Below are positions 8,240 through 17,898 of a stretch of 64,000 nucleotides of DNA, one piece after another. Position 1 is the stretch's first letter; each line of letters starts with the position of its first letter. The notes beneath the pieces were generated by a model. It was not told where the DNA came from. It saw only the letters and a program-made list of their open reading frames with translations, and did not search any database. The position numbers and the translations under genes are program-made. The DNA comes from Methyloligella sp050110875 (GTDB lineage Bacteria; Pseudomonadota; Alphaproteobacteria; Rhizobiales; Methyloligellaceae), in assembly GCA_050110875.1 (NCBI GenBank), contig CP188828.1, forward strand, positions 1,240,001-1,304,000, given 5' to 3'.

Positions 8240-10624
8240 TTAACGTTTCTGGGGTTCGCGGGTGTTGGCCCAACCTTCCTCGGGATCTGGGGATAACAGC
8301 CTGCGGCCGATGCGATAACGCGATGTGACCAGGATGAGCGCCGGAAGAATAACGAGGTCAGCCAGCAGCGCAAATACAAGGGTCGACAGGCATATCAGAC
8401 CGAATTGACGCGTCGGCGGAACGGCGCTGAGCTGAGTGATGGACAGGCCTGCGATGAGCACTGCCGTCGTTAGGATCAGTACAGTTCCAATCAGTTTTAG
8501 CGTGCGATCCACTGCCACGGCAACGGATTCGGAACGCTCCATTTCGAGCTCGAACCGGTTGAGAACGTGAATTGCGTGATCGACCGCCAAGCCGAAGGCA
8601 ACCGTAAGCCCCACAATCGTGGCGTAATCAAGCCCGCCCTGTAGAAAAGCCAGCCATGTCGCGGTGGCGAACAGGGCAAAGAGATTCGGGATGGTGGCAA
8701 GTCCGGCATAGAGCAGGGACCAGAAGGCGAGACCGATCACGGCGATCACAATGGTGATGGCGCCCAGCATGGAATAGCTGAGCTGGGAGATGATGGCCGT
8801 CGATCGGGTTGCGCCGACGCTGGCGATGCCGGTGAGGCTCAGGGCGAAATCCGGATTCTCTGCTTGGAGCTTGGCAAGCTGGGGTTCCAGATCGGCGCGG
8901 ATCTGAAGGATTTCCTTGGCCTCCAGATCGGCGATATAGCCGGAGATGAGAGCCGCGTTGCGCTCCCGGTTGACATAGCGGGTGGCGACTTCGGGCGGCA
9001 TCATCTCCATCAGCCGGGCGCTCGCCTCATCGGGGGAGAGCCCGCTCGATTCCGCCCATTTCTGCAGATCGTCGAGTGAATTGACCTTGCCGATCTTCGG
9101 GTGGGCATCCATCAACGCGTGGACATCGGCGATCAGCTTCCGCACGTCGGGCGATTGAGCGGTCTCGTCTTTCGGCCATTCGACCACGACCCGCAAGGGG
9201 AAGAGGCCGCCGAGCCTGGTCTCGATGCGTTTGGAGACCTGGGCGGCGGTGCCCTGATCGGGAAGCATGTCGCTCAAGCGGTAGCGCGGCTCAAGCTGGA
9301 AATAGGCGAAGGCGAATACCACGGTGAGCAAGGTGCCGCCCACTGCGATGGTGGTGGGCCAGCGAAGCACCAGGCTGCTGACGGCGGCAGAAGCATTGTC
9401 GAGCAGCTTTACGCCCCAATTGGCCTTCTCCTCCACCAGGTATTTCGCCTGGCCCTCTTTCAGGAAGAGCGCGGCGAGAACCGGCATGACCGCGATCACC
9501 AGAAGCAGGGCCACGAGGATGCAGAGACCGGCCATGATGCCGAATTTCTGGATCAGGGCGGAATTGCTCATGGCGAGCGAGAAAAGAGCGACGGAGGTTG
9601 TGAGGGAGGTGAGCGCGCAAGCCGGCCCGATCTCCTTGATGGTTCGTTGGATGGCCGGCGCCTTGCTCATGCCTTCGTCGAGATTCCGGCATAAGCCAAA
9701 AAGGAAGTGCATCGCATTGTTGATGGTGACGACGAGCACCAGGGGCATGACGGCGTTCAGCAGCGGATTCATCATGGTGCCGGTCCAGCCGAACAGACCC
9801 AAGCACCAGACGATGGCGAGCACCGCCGGGGTCAGCGCGATCACGACCAGCCTGATCCGGCGGAAATAGAAGCCGAGCGCGACGACGCCGACCAGCAGAC
9901 CCACGCCGTTAAAGATGCTGATATCCCGCTTCGTGCCGCCAACGACCTCGGCCTTCATGGCTGGCATGCCGGCCAGGCCGATGGCGAGATCCTTCGCCGC
10001 TTGCGATTTTTGCGCGATCTCGCGGATTTCGTCGACAACAGCGGGAAGCCCGCGCTTGGTCACCTCATCGTGCTTCAAAGAGACGATGAAGAGCGCCAGC
10101 CGGGTGCCGTTTTCGTCCCGGGAGATCATCCGGCTTTCGGCGAGCGGATGGGTCTCGATCTCCTTTTGCAGCTTGGAGAGAGCCGCCTCGTCTTCCGGTA
10201 TCTCTTCAGGGATGAGGGCCGCCGGGGTGCCCTGCTCGGGCAAGTGCTCTCGGAGCGAGAAGATCGACGTGATCGAATCCACGCTGTCGGCGAAGAGCAG
10301 GTCGAAATTGAGTTCGCGCAGCTGCTTCAGATGCTTGGCGCTCAGGAGGTTGGGGCCTTCCACCGCGAGATAGATGTCGAGATCGCTGGCGGGAAAGCGC
10401 TCGCTCATGCGCTCGAAGGTCAGATAATCGGGACTGTCGGAGCGCAGGAACTGATCGAGGGAGTCATCGGTCTTGAGCATGCTCAGGCCGATGCCCATGA
10501 CCACGGTCATAAGAAATAGCACGATCAGCGAGATCACCGGGAAGCGTGCAGGGATCTCCCCGAGAATCAGGATCGGCTTGCTTGTCCGGTAGATCCAGGT
10601 CGACGGTCGGTCTTCGCCGTTCAT
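8240..10624 (-). CDS. RND-superfamily (MMPL) transporter
   Basis: A 794-residue polytopic protein built as two similar halves, each with one helix, a large periplasmic loop and then a bundle of five helices: about residues 27-45 and 210-370 for half one, 410-430 and 610-775 for half two. The motif TVAFGLAVDHAIHVLNRFE in the second half has the acidic residue and flanking pattern typical of MMPL/SSD transporters. These export lipids, hopanoids or other hydrophobic molecules using the proton gradient. No membrane-fusion partner is adjacent. A small secreted protein follows 16 nt downstream. Substrate unknown. Confidence 0.85.
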   Translation of the reverse strand: MNGEDRPSTWIYRTSKPILILGEIPARFPVISLIVLFLMTVVMGIGLSMLKTDDSLDQFLRSDSPDYLTFERMSERFPASDLDIYLAVEGPNLLSAKHLKQLRELNFDLLFADSVDSITSIFSLREHLPEQGTPAALIPEEIPEDEAALSKLQKEIETHPLAESRMISRDENGTRLALFIVSLKHDEVTKRGLPAVVDEIREIAQKSQAAKDLAIGLAGMPAMKAEVVGGTKRDISIFNGVGLLVGVVALGFYFRRIRLVVIALTPAVLAIVWCLGLFGWTGTMMNPLLNAVMPLVLVVTINNAMHFLFGLCRNLDEGMSKAPAIQRTIKEIGPACALTSLTTSVALFSLAMSNSALIQKFGIMAGLCILVALLLVIAVMPVLAALFLKEGQAKYLVEEKANWGVKLLDNASAAVSSLVLRWPTTIAVGGTLLTVVFAFAYFQLEPRYRLSDMLPDQGTAAQVSKRIETRLGGLFPLRVVVEWPKDETAQSPDVRKLIADVHALMDAHPKIGKVNSLDDLQKWAESSGLSPDEASARLMEMMPPEVATRYVNRERNAALISGYIADLEAKEILQIRADLEPQLAKLQAENPDFALSLTGIASVGATRSTAIISQLSYSMLGAITIVIAVIGLAFWSLLYAGLATIPNLFALFATATWLAFLQGGLDYATIVGLTVAFGLAVDHAIHVLNRFELEMERSESVAVAVDRTLKLIGTVLILTTAVLIAGLSITQLSAVPPTRQFGLICLSTLVFALLADLVILPALILVTSRYRIGRRLLSPDPEEGWANTREPQKR

Positions 10625-10983
10625 GGCCGTTTACATCCCTCTCGCCATTATCGGCGCGCCCCCGTATGGCACGCTTTACTTGCTCTGAACGGCAATATCG
10701 CCCAGCAACAAATCACTTTCGCTCGCATAGATAGCAGCGCGATCCGGTTCGGTATACATGACGGGGTCGTTGTACAAGTCTTTCCGACAGAAGAATCCGT
10801 CCTTTTTCGGGCCGAAACGCTGCTAATGGCCGCTTTTTTGACGCAAAAGTGAACGGGACCCGCTCCATTCAGCGCGTCATATTGCAATATACAACTTTCA
10901 ATATACAACGGGGCGGGAGCGGCAGGGACCGAGGTTGGATGGCGGAATGCTCTGTTTTCTCCGCGCGTTAGGTTTTGGAGGAT
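10625..10983. other. Intergenic region between two transporter operons
   Basis: 359 bp with no convincing gene. It holds the upstream region of the RND transporter and the 3' end of the RbbA exporter operon, both on the minus strand. The only structure seen is the AT-rich repeat cluster at 10879-10909. A short open frame at 10648-10908 on the minus strand has no ribosome site and no protein-like composition. Confidence 0.5.
10879..10909. promoter_or_regulatory. AT-rich palindrome plus 11-bp direct repeats (possible operator)
   Basis: A perfect 12-bp palindrome ATATTGCAATAT (10879-10890) overlaps the first of two exact 11-bp direct repeats CAATATACAAC (10885-10895 and 10899-10909; period 14 bp). 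In a GC-rich genome such an island suggests a protein-binding site. It lies about 260 bp upstream of the RND gene start. The factor is unknown. Confidence 0.4.
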
Positions 10984-12105
10984 TTACGCAAGCGTGCCGA
11001 TGGTCTTGCGGAAACGCATCAAGGCAAGCCCGAAGAAAACCGCCCCGATCAGCGTGATTGCCGCGAATTGAGGCCAGACGATCGAGAGCCCGGCACCGCG
11101 GTAGAGGATCGATTGGGCCAAGGCAACGAAATGGGTGTTGGGGGCGGCCAGCATCAAGGTGCGCACGGCTTCCGGCATGCTTTCCCGCGGGGTGGTGCCG
11201 CCGGAGAGCATCTCCAGCGGCAATAGCACCAGGATCAAGAGCAGCCCGAATTGCGGCATCGAGCGCGCCACCGTGGCGAGGAAAATGCCCATGGATGTCG
11301 TCGCGAAGAGGTGAAGCCCGGCGCCCAGCAAGAACAGGCCGATCGAGCCTTCGATGGGTATGGACATCAAGCCCTGGATAATGACGAACAGGGAGAAGGC
11401 GCAGGCGATCAGCACCACGAGCCCCATGGACCAGACCTTGCTCAGCATGATCTCCAAGGGGGTGAGGGGCATGACGAGGAGGTGCTCGATGGTGCCGTGC
11501 TCCCGTTCGCGGATCAGCGCGGCGCCGGTCAAGACGATCGACAGCAGGGTGACGTTGTTGATCATCTCCATGATGCTGCCGAACCAGGCCTCGTTCAGCG
11601 AGGGGTTGAAGCGGGCTCGCATCACCAGCTCCACCGGGAGCTGCCGGGTGTCGCGATAGCGTTGAGCGAAGGCGCGCGTCACGTCGCTGACGATGGTGGT
11701 GACGTAGTTGCTGCCCGTGAACGCCTGGGTCATGCGCGTGGCATCGACGTTGAGCTGTATCTCGGGGCGACGGCCGGCGAGGACGTCTTTTTGGAAATTG
11801 GGCGGAATGATCAGGGCGAAGGTGTCGAGCCCGGCATCCATGCGCCGGTCCATCTCCGCCATCGTGATCAGCTTCGGGGGCAGGAAGTAGGGTTCGTAGA
11901 AGGCGCTGACGATGCGCGTGGAAAGCTGGGAGCGGTCCTCGTCGACGATGGCGATCGGCGCCTTGTTGAGGGTTTCCGGAATCGCGGTGGCCGCAGCGTA
12001 GATCCCTACGCTGAAGGCGTAGAGCACGAAGATCAGCATCACCGGGTCGCGGGCGAGGCTGCGCAGCTCCTTGATGCCGAGAAAGTAGATGTTGGAAATC
12101 CGCAC
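10984..12105 (-). CDS. ABC-2 type transport permease (YhhJ-like)
   Basis: A 373-residue permease: one helix near the N-terminus (about 22-42), a large extracytoplasmic domain (about 50-170), then five helices from about 175 to the C-terminus. The phrase ALIREREHGTIEHLLVMPL is the usual coupling segment of DrrB/YhiH-type exporters. It starts 3 nt after the stop of the RbbA-like gene and completes an HlyD - RbbA - permease drug or toxin exporter. The substrate cannot be inferred. Confidence 0.85.
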   Translation of the reverse strand: MRISNIYFLGIKELRSLARDPVMLIFVLYAFSVGIYAAATAIPETLNKAPIAIVDEDRSQLSTRIVSAFYEPYFLPPKLITMAEMDRRMDAGLDTFALIIPPNFQKDVLAGRRPEIQLNVDATRMTQAFTGSNYVTTIVSDVTRAFAQRYRDTRQLPVELVMRARFNPSLNEAWFGSIMEMINNVTLLSIVLTGAALIREREHGTIEHLLVMPLTPLEIMLSKVWSMGLVVLIACAFSLFVIIQGLMSIPIEGSIGLFLLGAGLHLFATTSMGIFLATVARSMPQFGLLLILVLLPLEMLSGGTTPRESMPEAVRTLMLAAPNTHFVALAQSILYRGAGLSIVWPQFAAITLIGAVFFGLALMRFRKTIGTLA

Positions 12106-12108
12106 GGC

Positions 12109-14874
12109 TCAGCGCTCCTGCTTCCGAAGGAAGAGGGCGGCGAGGCCCAACAGCACGGGCACGGAGGCCGACAGGGCGAGAAAGGCGCTCTGCAGATCGC
12201 CGAAGCCGAGGGCCTTGGAAAAGACACCGCGTGCGATGGTGAGAAAGTAGGTGGTCGGATAGACCTCGCCGATCAAACGGCCGAGACCTTCGAGGGACGA
12301 GACCGGATCGATCATGCCGGAGAAGCTCGCCGCGGGCAGCATGGTGAGGATGGCGGTGCCGAAGATGGCGGCGATCTGGCTGCGCATGAAGCTGGAGATG
12401 AGCAGTCCCATGGCGGTCGAGGCGGTCACGTAGATCAGGGCGCCCAGGCTGAGCAGCAGGATGCTCCCCTTGATCGGCACGCCGAAGAACAGCACCGCGA
12501 CCAGGGTGAGGATAAAGAAGCTCGCCATGGACAGGAGAACGTATGGCAGTTGCTTGCCGAGCAGGAACTCCATCCGGCTGGTTGGCGTGACGTAGAAGTT
12601 GATGATCGAGCCGAGCTCCTTCTCGCGCACAACGCTCAGCGCGGCGAGCATCGCCGGGATCATCATCAAAAGCAGCGGGACCACGGCCGGAACGATGGCG
12701 ATGAGGCTTTCGACGTCGGGGTTGTAGCGGAAGCGGGTCTCGATCTCGACGCGGGGCTGCAGGGCCGAGGAGAGACCTTCTTCGCGGGCTTTGACGGTCA
12801 GCCAATGGGCGTGCATCCCCTCGACATAACCTTGGATGGTCTGGGCCCGTGTCGGCATGGCGCCATCGATCCAAGCGGCGATCGCCACAGGCCGTCCATG
12901 CGCGACGTCCCGCGCAAAGTTCGGCGGAATCTCGATGGCCAGGCTGATCTCGCCCGATCGCATCCTGCGGTCGAGATCGGCATAGGTCGTGATGGGTGGC
13001 TTTTCCGAGAAATACCGGGAGCCGGCGATATCGAGGACATAGTTCTGGCTTACGGTCGTCCGGTCGCGGTCGAGCACGGCGAAGCTCAAATCCTCCACGT
13101 CGAGGCTGATGCCGTAGCCCATGACGAAGAGCAGAATGACGCTTCCCAAGAGTGCGAGGGTCAGGCGGATCGGATCGCGTCTCAGCTCGATGGATTCCCG
13201 GCGGGCGTAGCTTAGCATATGGCGGGGATCGAAGAAGCGCCGCCATGCGGGGGGCTTTTTCTCGGGAGCGGCGGGTAGATCTTCGCTCAGGTTTTCTTCC
13301 GGGGTGCCGGACGCTGTTTGAGCGGCTGCCTCCGCCTCGGTGAGATAGCCGATAAAGGCATCTTCCAGGTTTTCCGCTTTGCGGGCCGCGACCAGCTCCG
13401 CCGGTTTCGACTCGGCAAGCACCTTGCCGGCATGCATCAGGGCGATGCGGTCGCAACGCTCCGCCTCGTTCATGCGGTGGGTGGAGATGAAGATGGTGAC
13501 CCCATCGCGACGGGACAGCTCGGCGAGCATGCGCCAGAAATCGTCCCGGGCGATGGGATCCACGCCCGAAGTCGGCTCGTCCAGAATAAGCAATTCCGGG
13601 CGATGAATCATGGCGACCGCCAGGGAGAGGCGCTGGCGGTGGCCCAAGGGCAGGGCATTGGGAAGCGCGTCCATGATGCCTTCCAGGCCGAACCGCTCGG
13701 CCATCTCGGCGATGCGTTGGCTGCGCTCCTCGCTGGGAACGTCGAACAATCTCGCGTGCAGCTCCAGATTCTGCCGCACGGTCAGCTCGGTATAGAGGGA
13801 GAAGGCTTGGGACATGTAGCCGACCCGCCGCCGCGTGGCGAGATCGCGGGGGTCGAGCTTATGGCCGAACAGGAAGGCCTCGCCCTCGGTTGCCGGCAGG
13901 AGGCCCGTCAGCATCTTCATGGTGGTGGTCTTGCCGCAGCCATTGGAGCCGAGAAAGCCGTAGATTTCGCCTTGGCGGATGCGGAAACTGACATGGTCGA
14001 CGGCGGTGAAATCGCCGAACCGCTTGGTCAAATCCTTCGCTTCGATGGCGATCTCGCCGGCGCCATCGGCCGGCGGCGGGATCACGACGGGCTGGTATCC
14101 CTGCCGCCTCGCTTCCGGCAGCATGGCGATGAAGGCCTTTTCCAGGCTGTCGGTGCCGGTCTGCTTCAGCAGAGCTTCCGGCGTGCCGGTTGCGAGCAAC
14201 TTGCCGTTGTCCATGGCGGCGAGCCAGTCGAAGCCGGCGGCCTCGTCGAGATCGGTCGAGGCCACGAGCACGCTCATGCCTGGGCGGTTCGCGCGGATCT
14301 GATCGATCAATTGCCAGAATTGGCGGCGCGACAGGGGGTCGATGCCGGTGGTGGGCTCGTCGAGGATCAGGAAGTCCGGGTCGTGGATCAGGGCGCAGCA
14401 CAGGCCGAGCTTCTGCTTCATGCCGCCGGAGAGCCGGCCGGCGAGACGTTCGGTAAAGGGGGCGAGGCCGGTGGCGGCGGTCAGATGCGCGATACGGCGC
14501 TCGCGCTCGGCCTTGCTATGGCCGAACAGGCTGCCGAAGAAGTCGATATTCTCCTTCACCGAAAGGGAGGGGTAGAGATTCTTGCCGAGCCCCTGGGGCA
14601 TATAGGCGATGCGCGGGTAGCTGGCGTTGCGATGGGCAGCGTTCGCCATGTCGCCGCCCAAAACCTCCACCTTACCGGATTGAATCTTCCGCGCGCCGGC
14701 CACCAAAGCGAGCAGGCTCGACTTGCCGACGCCGTCGGGACCGATCAGCCCGGCCAAACCGCCTGCGGGGATATCGAGGGTGATGTGATCGAGAGCGGTG
14801 ACCCGCTTGTAGTGCAAGCTCACATCGTGGAGGCGAGCGATCGGGTCGGCGGCGGTGGAATCCGCCTCACTCAC
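12109..14874 (-). CDS. rbbA: RbbA-like ABC transporter: two ATPase domains fused to a permease
   Basis: A 921-residue fusion. ATPase domain 1 has Walker A GPDGVGKSS at 45-52 and signature LSGGMKQK. ATPase domain 2 has Walker A GSNGCGKTT near 293, but its signature loop reads LPLGHRQRL in place of LSGGQ. A C-terminal ABC-2 permease with several helices follows from about 555. This order is that of RbbA (YhiH), named for a reported ribosome association but usually found beside HlyD and YhhJ genes as an exporter. It overlaps the HlyD gene by 8 nt and is 3 nt from the second permease. The odd second signature suggests one weakened ATP site. Confidence 0.85.
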   Translation of the reverse strand: MSEADSTAADPIARLHDVSLHYKRVTALDHITLDIPAGGLAGLIGPDGVGKSSLLALVAGARKIQSGKVEVLGGDMANAAHRNASYPRIAYMPQGLGKNLYPSLSVKENIDFFGSLFGHSKAERERRIAHLTAATGLAPFTERLAGRLSGGMKQKLGLCCALIHDPDFLILDEPTTGIDPLSRRQFWQLIDQIRANRPGMSVLVASTDLDEAAGFDWLAAMDNGKLLATGTPEALLKQTGTDSLEKAFIAMLPEARRQGYQPVVIPPPADGAGEIAIEAKDLTKRFGDFTAVDHVSFRIRQGEIYGFLGSNGCGKTTTMKMLTGLLPATEGEAFLFGHKLDPRDLATRRRVGYMSQAFSLYTELTVRQNLELHARLFDVPSEERSQRIAEMAERFGLEGIMDALPNALPLGHRQRLSLAVAMIHRPELLILDEPTSGVDPIARDDFWRMLAELSRRDGVTIFISTHRMNEAERCDRIALMHAGKVLAESKPAELVAARKAENLEDAFIGYLTEAEAAAQTASGTPEENLSEDLPAAPEKKPPAWRRFFDPRHMLSYARRESIELRRDPIRLTLALLGSVILLFVMGYGISLDVEDLSFAVLDRDRTTVSQNYVLDIAGSRYFSEKPPITTYADLDRRMRSGEISLAIEIPPNFARDVAHGRPVAIAAWIDGAMPTRAQTIQGYVEGMHAHWLTVKAREEGLSSALQPRVEIETRFRYNPDVESLIAIVPAVVPLLLMMIPAMLAALSVVREKELGSIINFYVTPTSRMEFLLGKQLPYVLLSMASFFILTLVAVLFFGVPIKGSILLLSLGALIYVTASTAMGLLISSFMRSQIAAIFGTAILTMLPAASFSGMIDPVSSLEGLGRLIGEVYPTTYFLTIARGVFSKALGFGDLQSAFLALSASVPVLLGLAALFLRKQER

Positions 14875-15943
14875 GCGGCAACCTCACCTTGAGATTGTCC
14901 GGCCAAGGCTGCGCCGGATCGAGCCGCACATAGGCAACCCCCGGCAGTCCCGTCTTCACCTGCTGGATATGCCTTTTCAGCACCTCGGGCGGAATCTTGG
15001 CCTTGATCCTGAACATGAGCTTCTCGCGCTCCTCCGCCGTCTCGACCGTCTTGGGCGTGAACTGCGCGACGTCGGCGACATAGGAGATGGAGGCGGGAAT
15101 GACGTATTCCGGAGCAACATCCAGCACGATCCGCGCTTCAGCCCCCATGGCGATCCGTCCGGCCTGGGCCGTGGGCAGGAAGAAGGTCATGTACACATCG
15201 GAAAGATCCACCAAGTTGAGCACCGTTCCGCCGGCGCTCAACACCTCACCGGGTTCGGCGACGCGATATTGCACGCGGCCATCGCGGGGAGAGCGCAGGC
15301 GGCTATCCTTGATATCGGCTTCGATGCGTTCGATGGTGGCCTCGGTCGCCTCGATATTCGCCTCCGCCGCAACGACATCGGATTTTGCCGAGTTGATGGC
15401 CGCGTCGGCCGCGGCCTGTCCCGCCTGAGCAGCGCTGAGCGCTGCCTTGGCCGCTTGGTAGGAGGCGGTGTCGTCGTCCAAGCGCTGCACGGGCACGGCG
15501 CCTTTATCGACGAGTTCCTTGCTGCGCTCGAGATTCTTTTCGGCGATGTCGAGCTGTGCCTGGCGTTGCGCGACGACGGCTTCTGCCGAAGAGCGTTCCG
15601 CCTCGCGCTGGGTGACCACCGCCTCTGCGGTCTTGGTGGCGATCTTGGCGCGGCGGAGATTGGCCTGCGCCTCGCGGAGCTGCGCCTCCAGGGTTGCGAT
15701 ATCCATCTGGGCCAGCAATTGGCCGCGTTCGATGAACTGACCTTCCCTGACGAGGATTTCGGAGACGCGTCCGGCGGTCTTCGTAGCGATGTCGATATCG
15801 ATCGCTTCGATGCGGCCATTGCCGCTGGCAAAGCCTTCAGGAAGCCCGGACGGACGCAGATAAAGCCAAATGGCGCCGGCGGCGAGAAGCAATGCGAGCG
15901 CGATGAGGGCACCGCGCACTATGGGTTTATTCCAAGGGATCAT
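14867..15943 (-). CDS. HlyD/EmrA-type membrane fusion protein
   Basis: About 358 residues: an N-terminal membrane anchor (about 10-28), a split lipoyl half (FASGNGRIEAIDIDIATK), a long coiled-coil hairpin (about 75-200, rich in A, E, Q and R), then the second lipoyl half (RSPRDGRVQYRVAEPGEVL) and a beta-barrel. It links inner-membrane exporters to the outer membrane. The start is the ATG at 15943; a TTG at 15955 is also open. It is first in the operon, overlapping the RbbA-like gene by 8 nt. Confidence 0.9.
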   Translation of the reverse strand: MIPWNKPIVRGALIALALLLAAGAIWLYLRPSGLPEGFASGNGRIEAIDIDIATKTAGRVSEILVREGQFIERGQLLAQMDIATLEAQLREAQANLRRAKIATKTAEAVVTQREAERSSAEAVVAQRQAQLDIAEKNLERSKELVDKGAVPVQRLDDDTASYQAAKAALSAAQAGQAAADAAINSAKSDVVAAEANIEATEATIERIEADIKDSRLRSPRDGRVQYRVAEPGEVLSAGGTVLNLVDLSDVYMTFFLPTAQAGRIAMGAEARIVLDVAPEYVIPASISYVADVAQFTPKTVETAEEREKLMFRIKAKIPPEVLKRHIQQVKTGLPGVAYVRLDPAQPWPDNLKVRLPRE

Positions 15944-16064
15944 CACAGCCTGCAATATTCTAGCAGGCAGCTTATACCGCCCTTGATGACCTTTTGGAGG
16001 GGGTGTTTTGCGCGATTTGTCGTCGCGAGCATTCGCTCTTTCACAGTTTCACAAGCCCTTCCGC

Positions 16065-17279
16065 CTAGCCGAGCGAGAAAAGGGGCAGGGCGAGACCGAT
16101 GGCAAGCCAGGCAAGGGCGACCATGGCCAGCCAGAAGAGGATCTGCTCGCCGATTCGATCGGGCTGGCTGAGATCGAAGCCCATGGTCCTGGTCTTCCAG
16201 GCCAGGAACACGGCGCTCAACGCCAGGAATGCCAGGTTCAGAAACAGAGTGTAGTCGACGCCGAAGAACTCCCGCTCGGTCACGCTCCGGGCGTTGGCGG
16301 AATCGGGCAGGGCGCCGATGAGGGCGAAGCCGTAATGGAGGATGACGGCGCTGGCGATCAGCACGGCGAGGAAGACGCCGACGATATAGAGCGCCATCTT
16401 CCACCCGTAGTATTTCGCCTGGATGCGCAGCACGGGGAAGACCACGAGGTCGGAGAAGATGAAGGCCATGATGCCCGCGAAGCTGACGCCGTTGGAATAG
16501 AGCACAGCGGCAAGCGGAATGTTGCCCATGGAGCCGATGAAGGTGAAGAAGGCGGCGACGGGGCCGACCACCGCCTGGATCAGCACTTGCCAGAAGGCGG
16601 GATCCGGGCTGCCGGAGCCGACGAACAGGGCTTCGAAGAAACTCTTCGGCACGAAGGCGGCGATGATGCCGGCTATCGTGAAGCCGATGGTCACATCCTT
16701 CCAGACCATGCGCCATTCCATGACGTAACGCATGGCGATCATGCGCCAGCCTCGCGTGCTTTTGATCAGCTCGCGCCAGTCGGGAATCTCCTCGTCTTCC
16801 GCGCTGCCCTCTTCTTTCCGCGCTTTCGCGCGCGCCTCCTCGACGAGCGTTTTCGGATAGGTGAGACGGACGAGCAGCCACATCAGCAGGATCAGCAGCA
16901 CGCCGCCGACATACTCGCCCACCACGAACTGCCAGCTCAGGAAGACGGCGATGACGATGCCGAGCTCGATGACGAGGTTCGTGGAGGCAAGGAGGAAGGC
17001 GAGAGACGGCACGAGGCCTGCGCCCTTGGTGAAGAGGGAGCGGGTGGTCGCCAGCGCCGCGAAGGAGCAGGAGCTGGAGAGGAAGCCGAAGAATGTGCCG
17101 AGACCCACGCTGGTGGCGCCGGCCTCACCCATGGATTTCCGCATGCGTTCGCGGGTGACGAAGACCTGGATCATGCTGGAGATCAGATAGCCGAAGCCGA
17201 AAGCCCACAGCGCCATCCAGAACAGGCCGACGGTGGTGTAGGCGGCCGTGTGCCAGGTTTCCAGAAAGCCTTGCTGCAT
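16065..17279 (-). CDS. YraQ/SO_0444-type membrane permease
   Basis: A 404-residue protein with about ten membrane helices and a charged cytosolic loop in the middle (about 150-180). The motif FFGFLSSSCSFAALATTRSLF, with a cysteine in a Ser-rich turn, and its second-half counterpart FTFIGSMGNIPLAAVLYSNG mark the predicted permease family that includes YraQ and the arsenical exporter ArsP. Some members are linked to efflux of metals or metalloids. Downstream of the DUF2231 and CopB genes on the same strand (107 nt gap), it fits a metal-tolerance unit, but the substrate is unproved. Confidence 0.8.
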   Translation of the reverse strand: MQQGFLETWHTAAYTTVGLFWMALWAFGFGYLISSMIQVFVTRERMRKSMGEAGATSVGLGTFFGFLSSSCSFAALATTRSLFTKGAGLVPSLAFLLASTNLVIELGIVIAVFLSWQFVVGEYVGGVLLILLMWLLVRLTYPKTLVEEARAKARKEEGSAEDEEIPDWRELIKSTRGWRMIAMRYVMEWRMVWKDVTIGFTIAGIIAAFVPKSFFEALFVGSGSPDPAFWQVLIQAVVGPVAAFFTFIGSMGNIPLAAVLYSNGVSFAGIMAFIFSDLVVFPVLRIQAKYYGWKMALYIVGVFLAVLIASAVILHYGFALIGALPDSANARSVTEREFFGVDYTLFLNLAFLALSAVFLAWKTRTMGFDLSQPDRIGEQILFWLAMVALAWLAIGLALPLFSLG

Positions 17280-17385
17280 GGGTAAGGGCGGTTCCTAGTG
17301 CCTTTCGTGGATGGCTTCACCTCCTTCAGCCAACGCGAGTTCCGCCAAAATGATCCTTGTCGATCACCTGTCGGTCATCTCTCGA

Positions 17386-17886
17386 TCAGTGGTGGTGGTC
17401 GTCGCCATCGTGGTGGTGACCGTCCGCTTCGGCGGATGGATCGGGCAGGCGCTCGACTCCCACCCCGTGGTGGAAGACCAGGCGGCCGCCCCACCATGCG
17501 GTGACCGTCAGCAGCCCCGCCGCGGCCAGCAGAAAGATGGCGAATAGGAGAGACGGTGCGCTGTTGCGGCGGAACAGCCGCCATCCACCGAGCAGGCTGA
17601 AGGCGGTGAATGTCGCCAGTGCCCAGTTGCGATGAATATGGGTGGCGGCGTGGGAGGCGTCGTCCTGGGTCACGGCATGAAAGGCGTTGAAGCCGGCCAG
17701 CACGGCGGCGAGCGCCGCCAGCCATCCGAAGAGCAGCATCCAGTCGGCGGCGGTCTGGAGCGAGCGCCGCCACGGTGTGTCGGGACCGGCGGTCGCGACG
17801 AAGGTCGCAAGACTCGCGGTGAAGAGAAGTCCGATCGCGAAATGGACGAAGATCGGGTGGAGATTGGGCTCTATGAGGCCGGCCAT
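17386..17886 (-). CDS. DUF2231 membrane protein with histidine-rich tail
   Basis: 166 residues and four membrane helices, opening with LHPIFVHFAIGLLFTASLA, the DUF2231 hallmark with two His in the first helix. The C-terminus ends in ADGHHHDGDDHHH, a likely metal-binding tail. The ribosome site (AGGAGG) sits in the 12-nt gap to CopB's stop, so the genes form an operon. DUF2231 proteins are little known and often accompany redox or metal genes; the tail and CopB neighbour suggest copper handling. Confidence 0.75.
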   Translation of the reverse strand: MAGLIEPNLHPIFVHFAIGLLFTASLATFVATAGPDTPWRRSLQTAADWMLLFGWLAALAAVLAGFNAFHAVTQDDASHAATHIHRNWALATFTAFSLLGGWRLFRRNSAPSLLFAIFLLAAAGLLTVTAWWGGRLVFHHGVGVERLPDPSAEADGHHHDGDDHHH

Positions 17887-17898
17887 GGCAACATCCTC

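Noticed and set aside
10648..10908. An 86-codon open frame on the minus strand
   Set aside because: No ribosome site, no signal or domain, and it runs over the repeat cluster.
11251..13215. A 654-codon open frame on the plus strand
   Set aside because: It is antisense to the exporter genes, has composition typical of antisense frames (Gln/His/Asp/Gly-rich) and no ribosome site.
10898..13456. An 852-codon open frame on the minus strand
   Set aside because: It overlaps the permease and RbbA-like genes in another frame, is Arg/Pro/His-rich and has no domain; it is a shadow of high-GC coding DNA.
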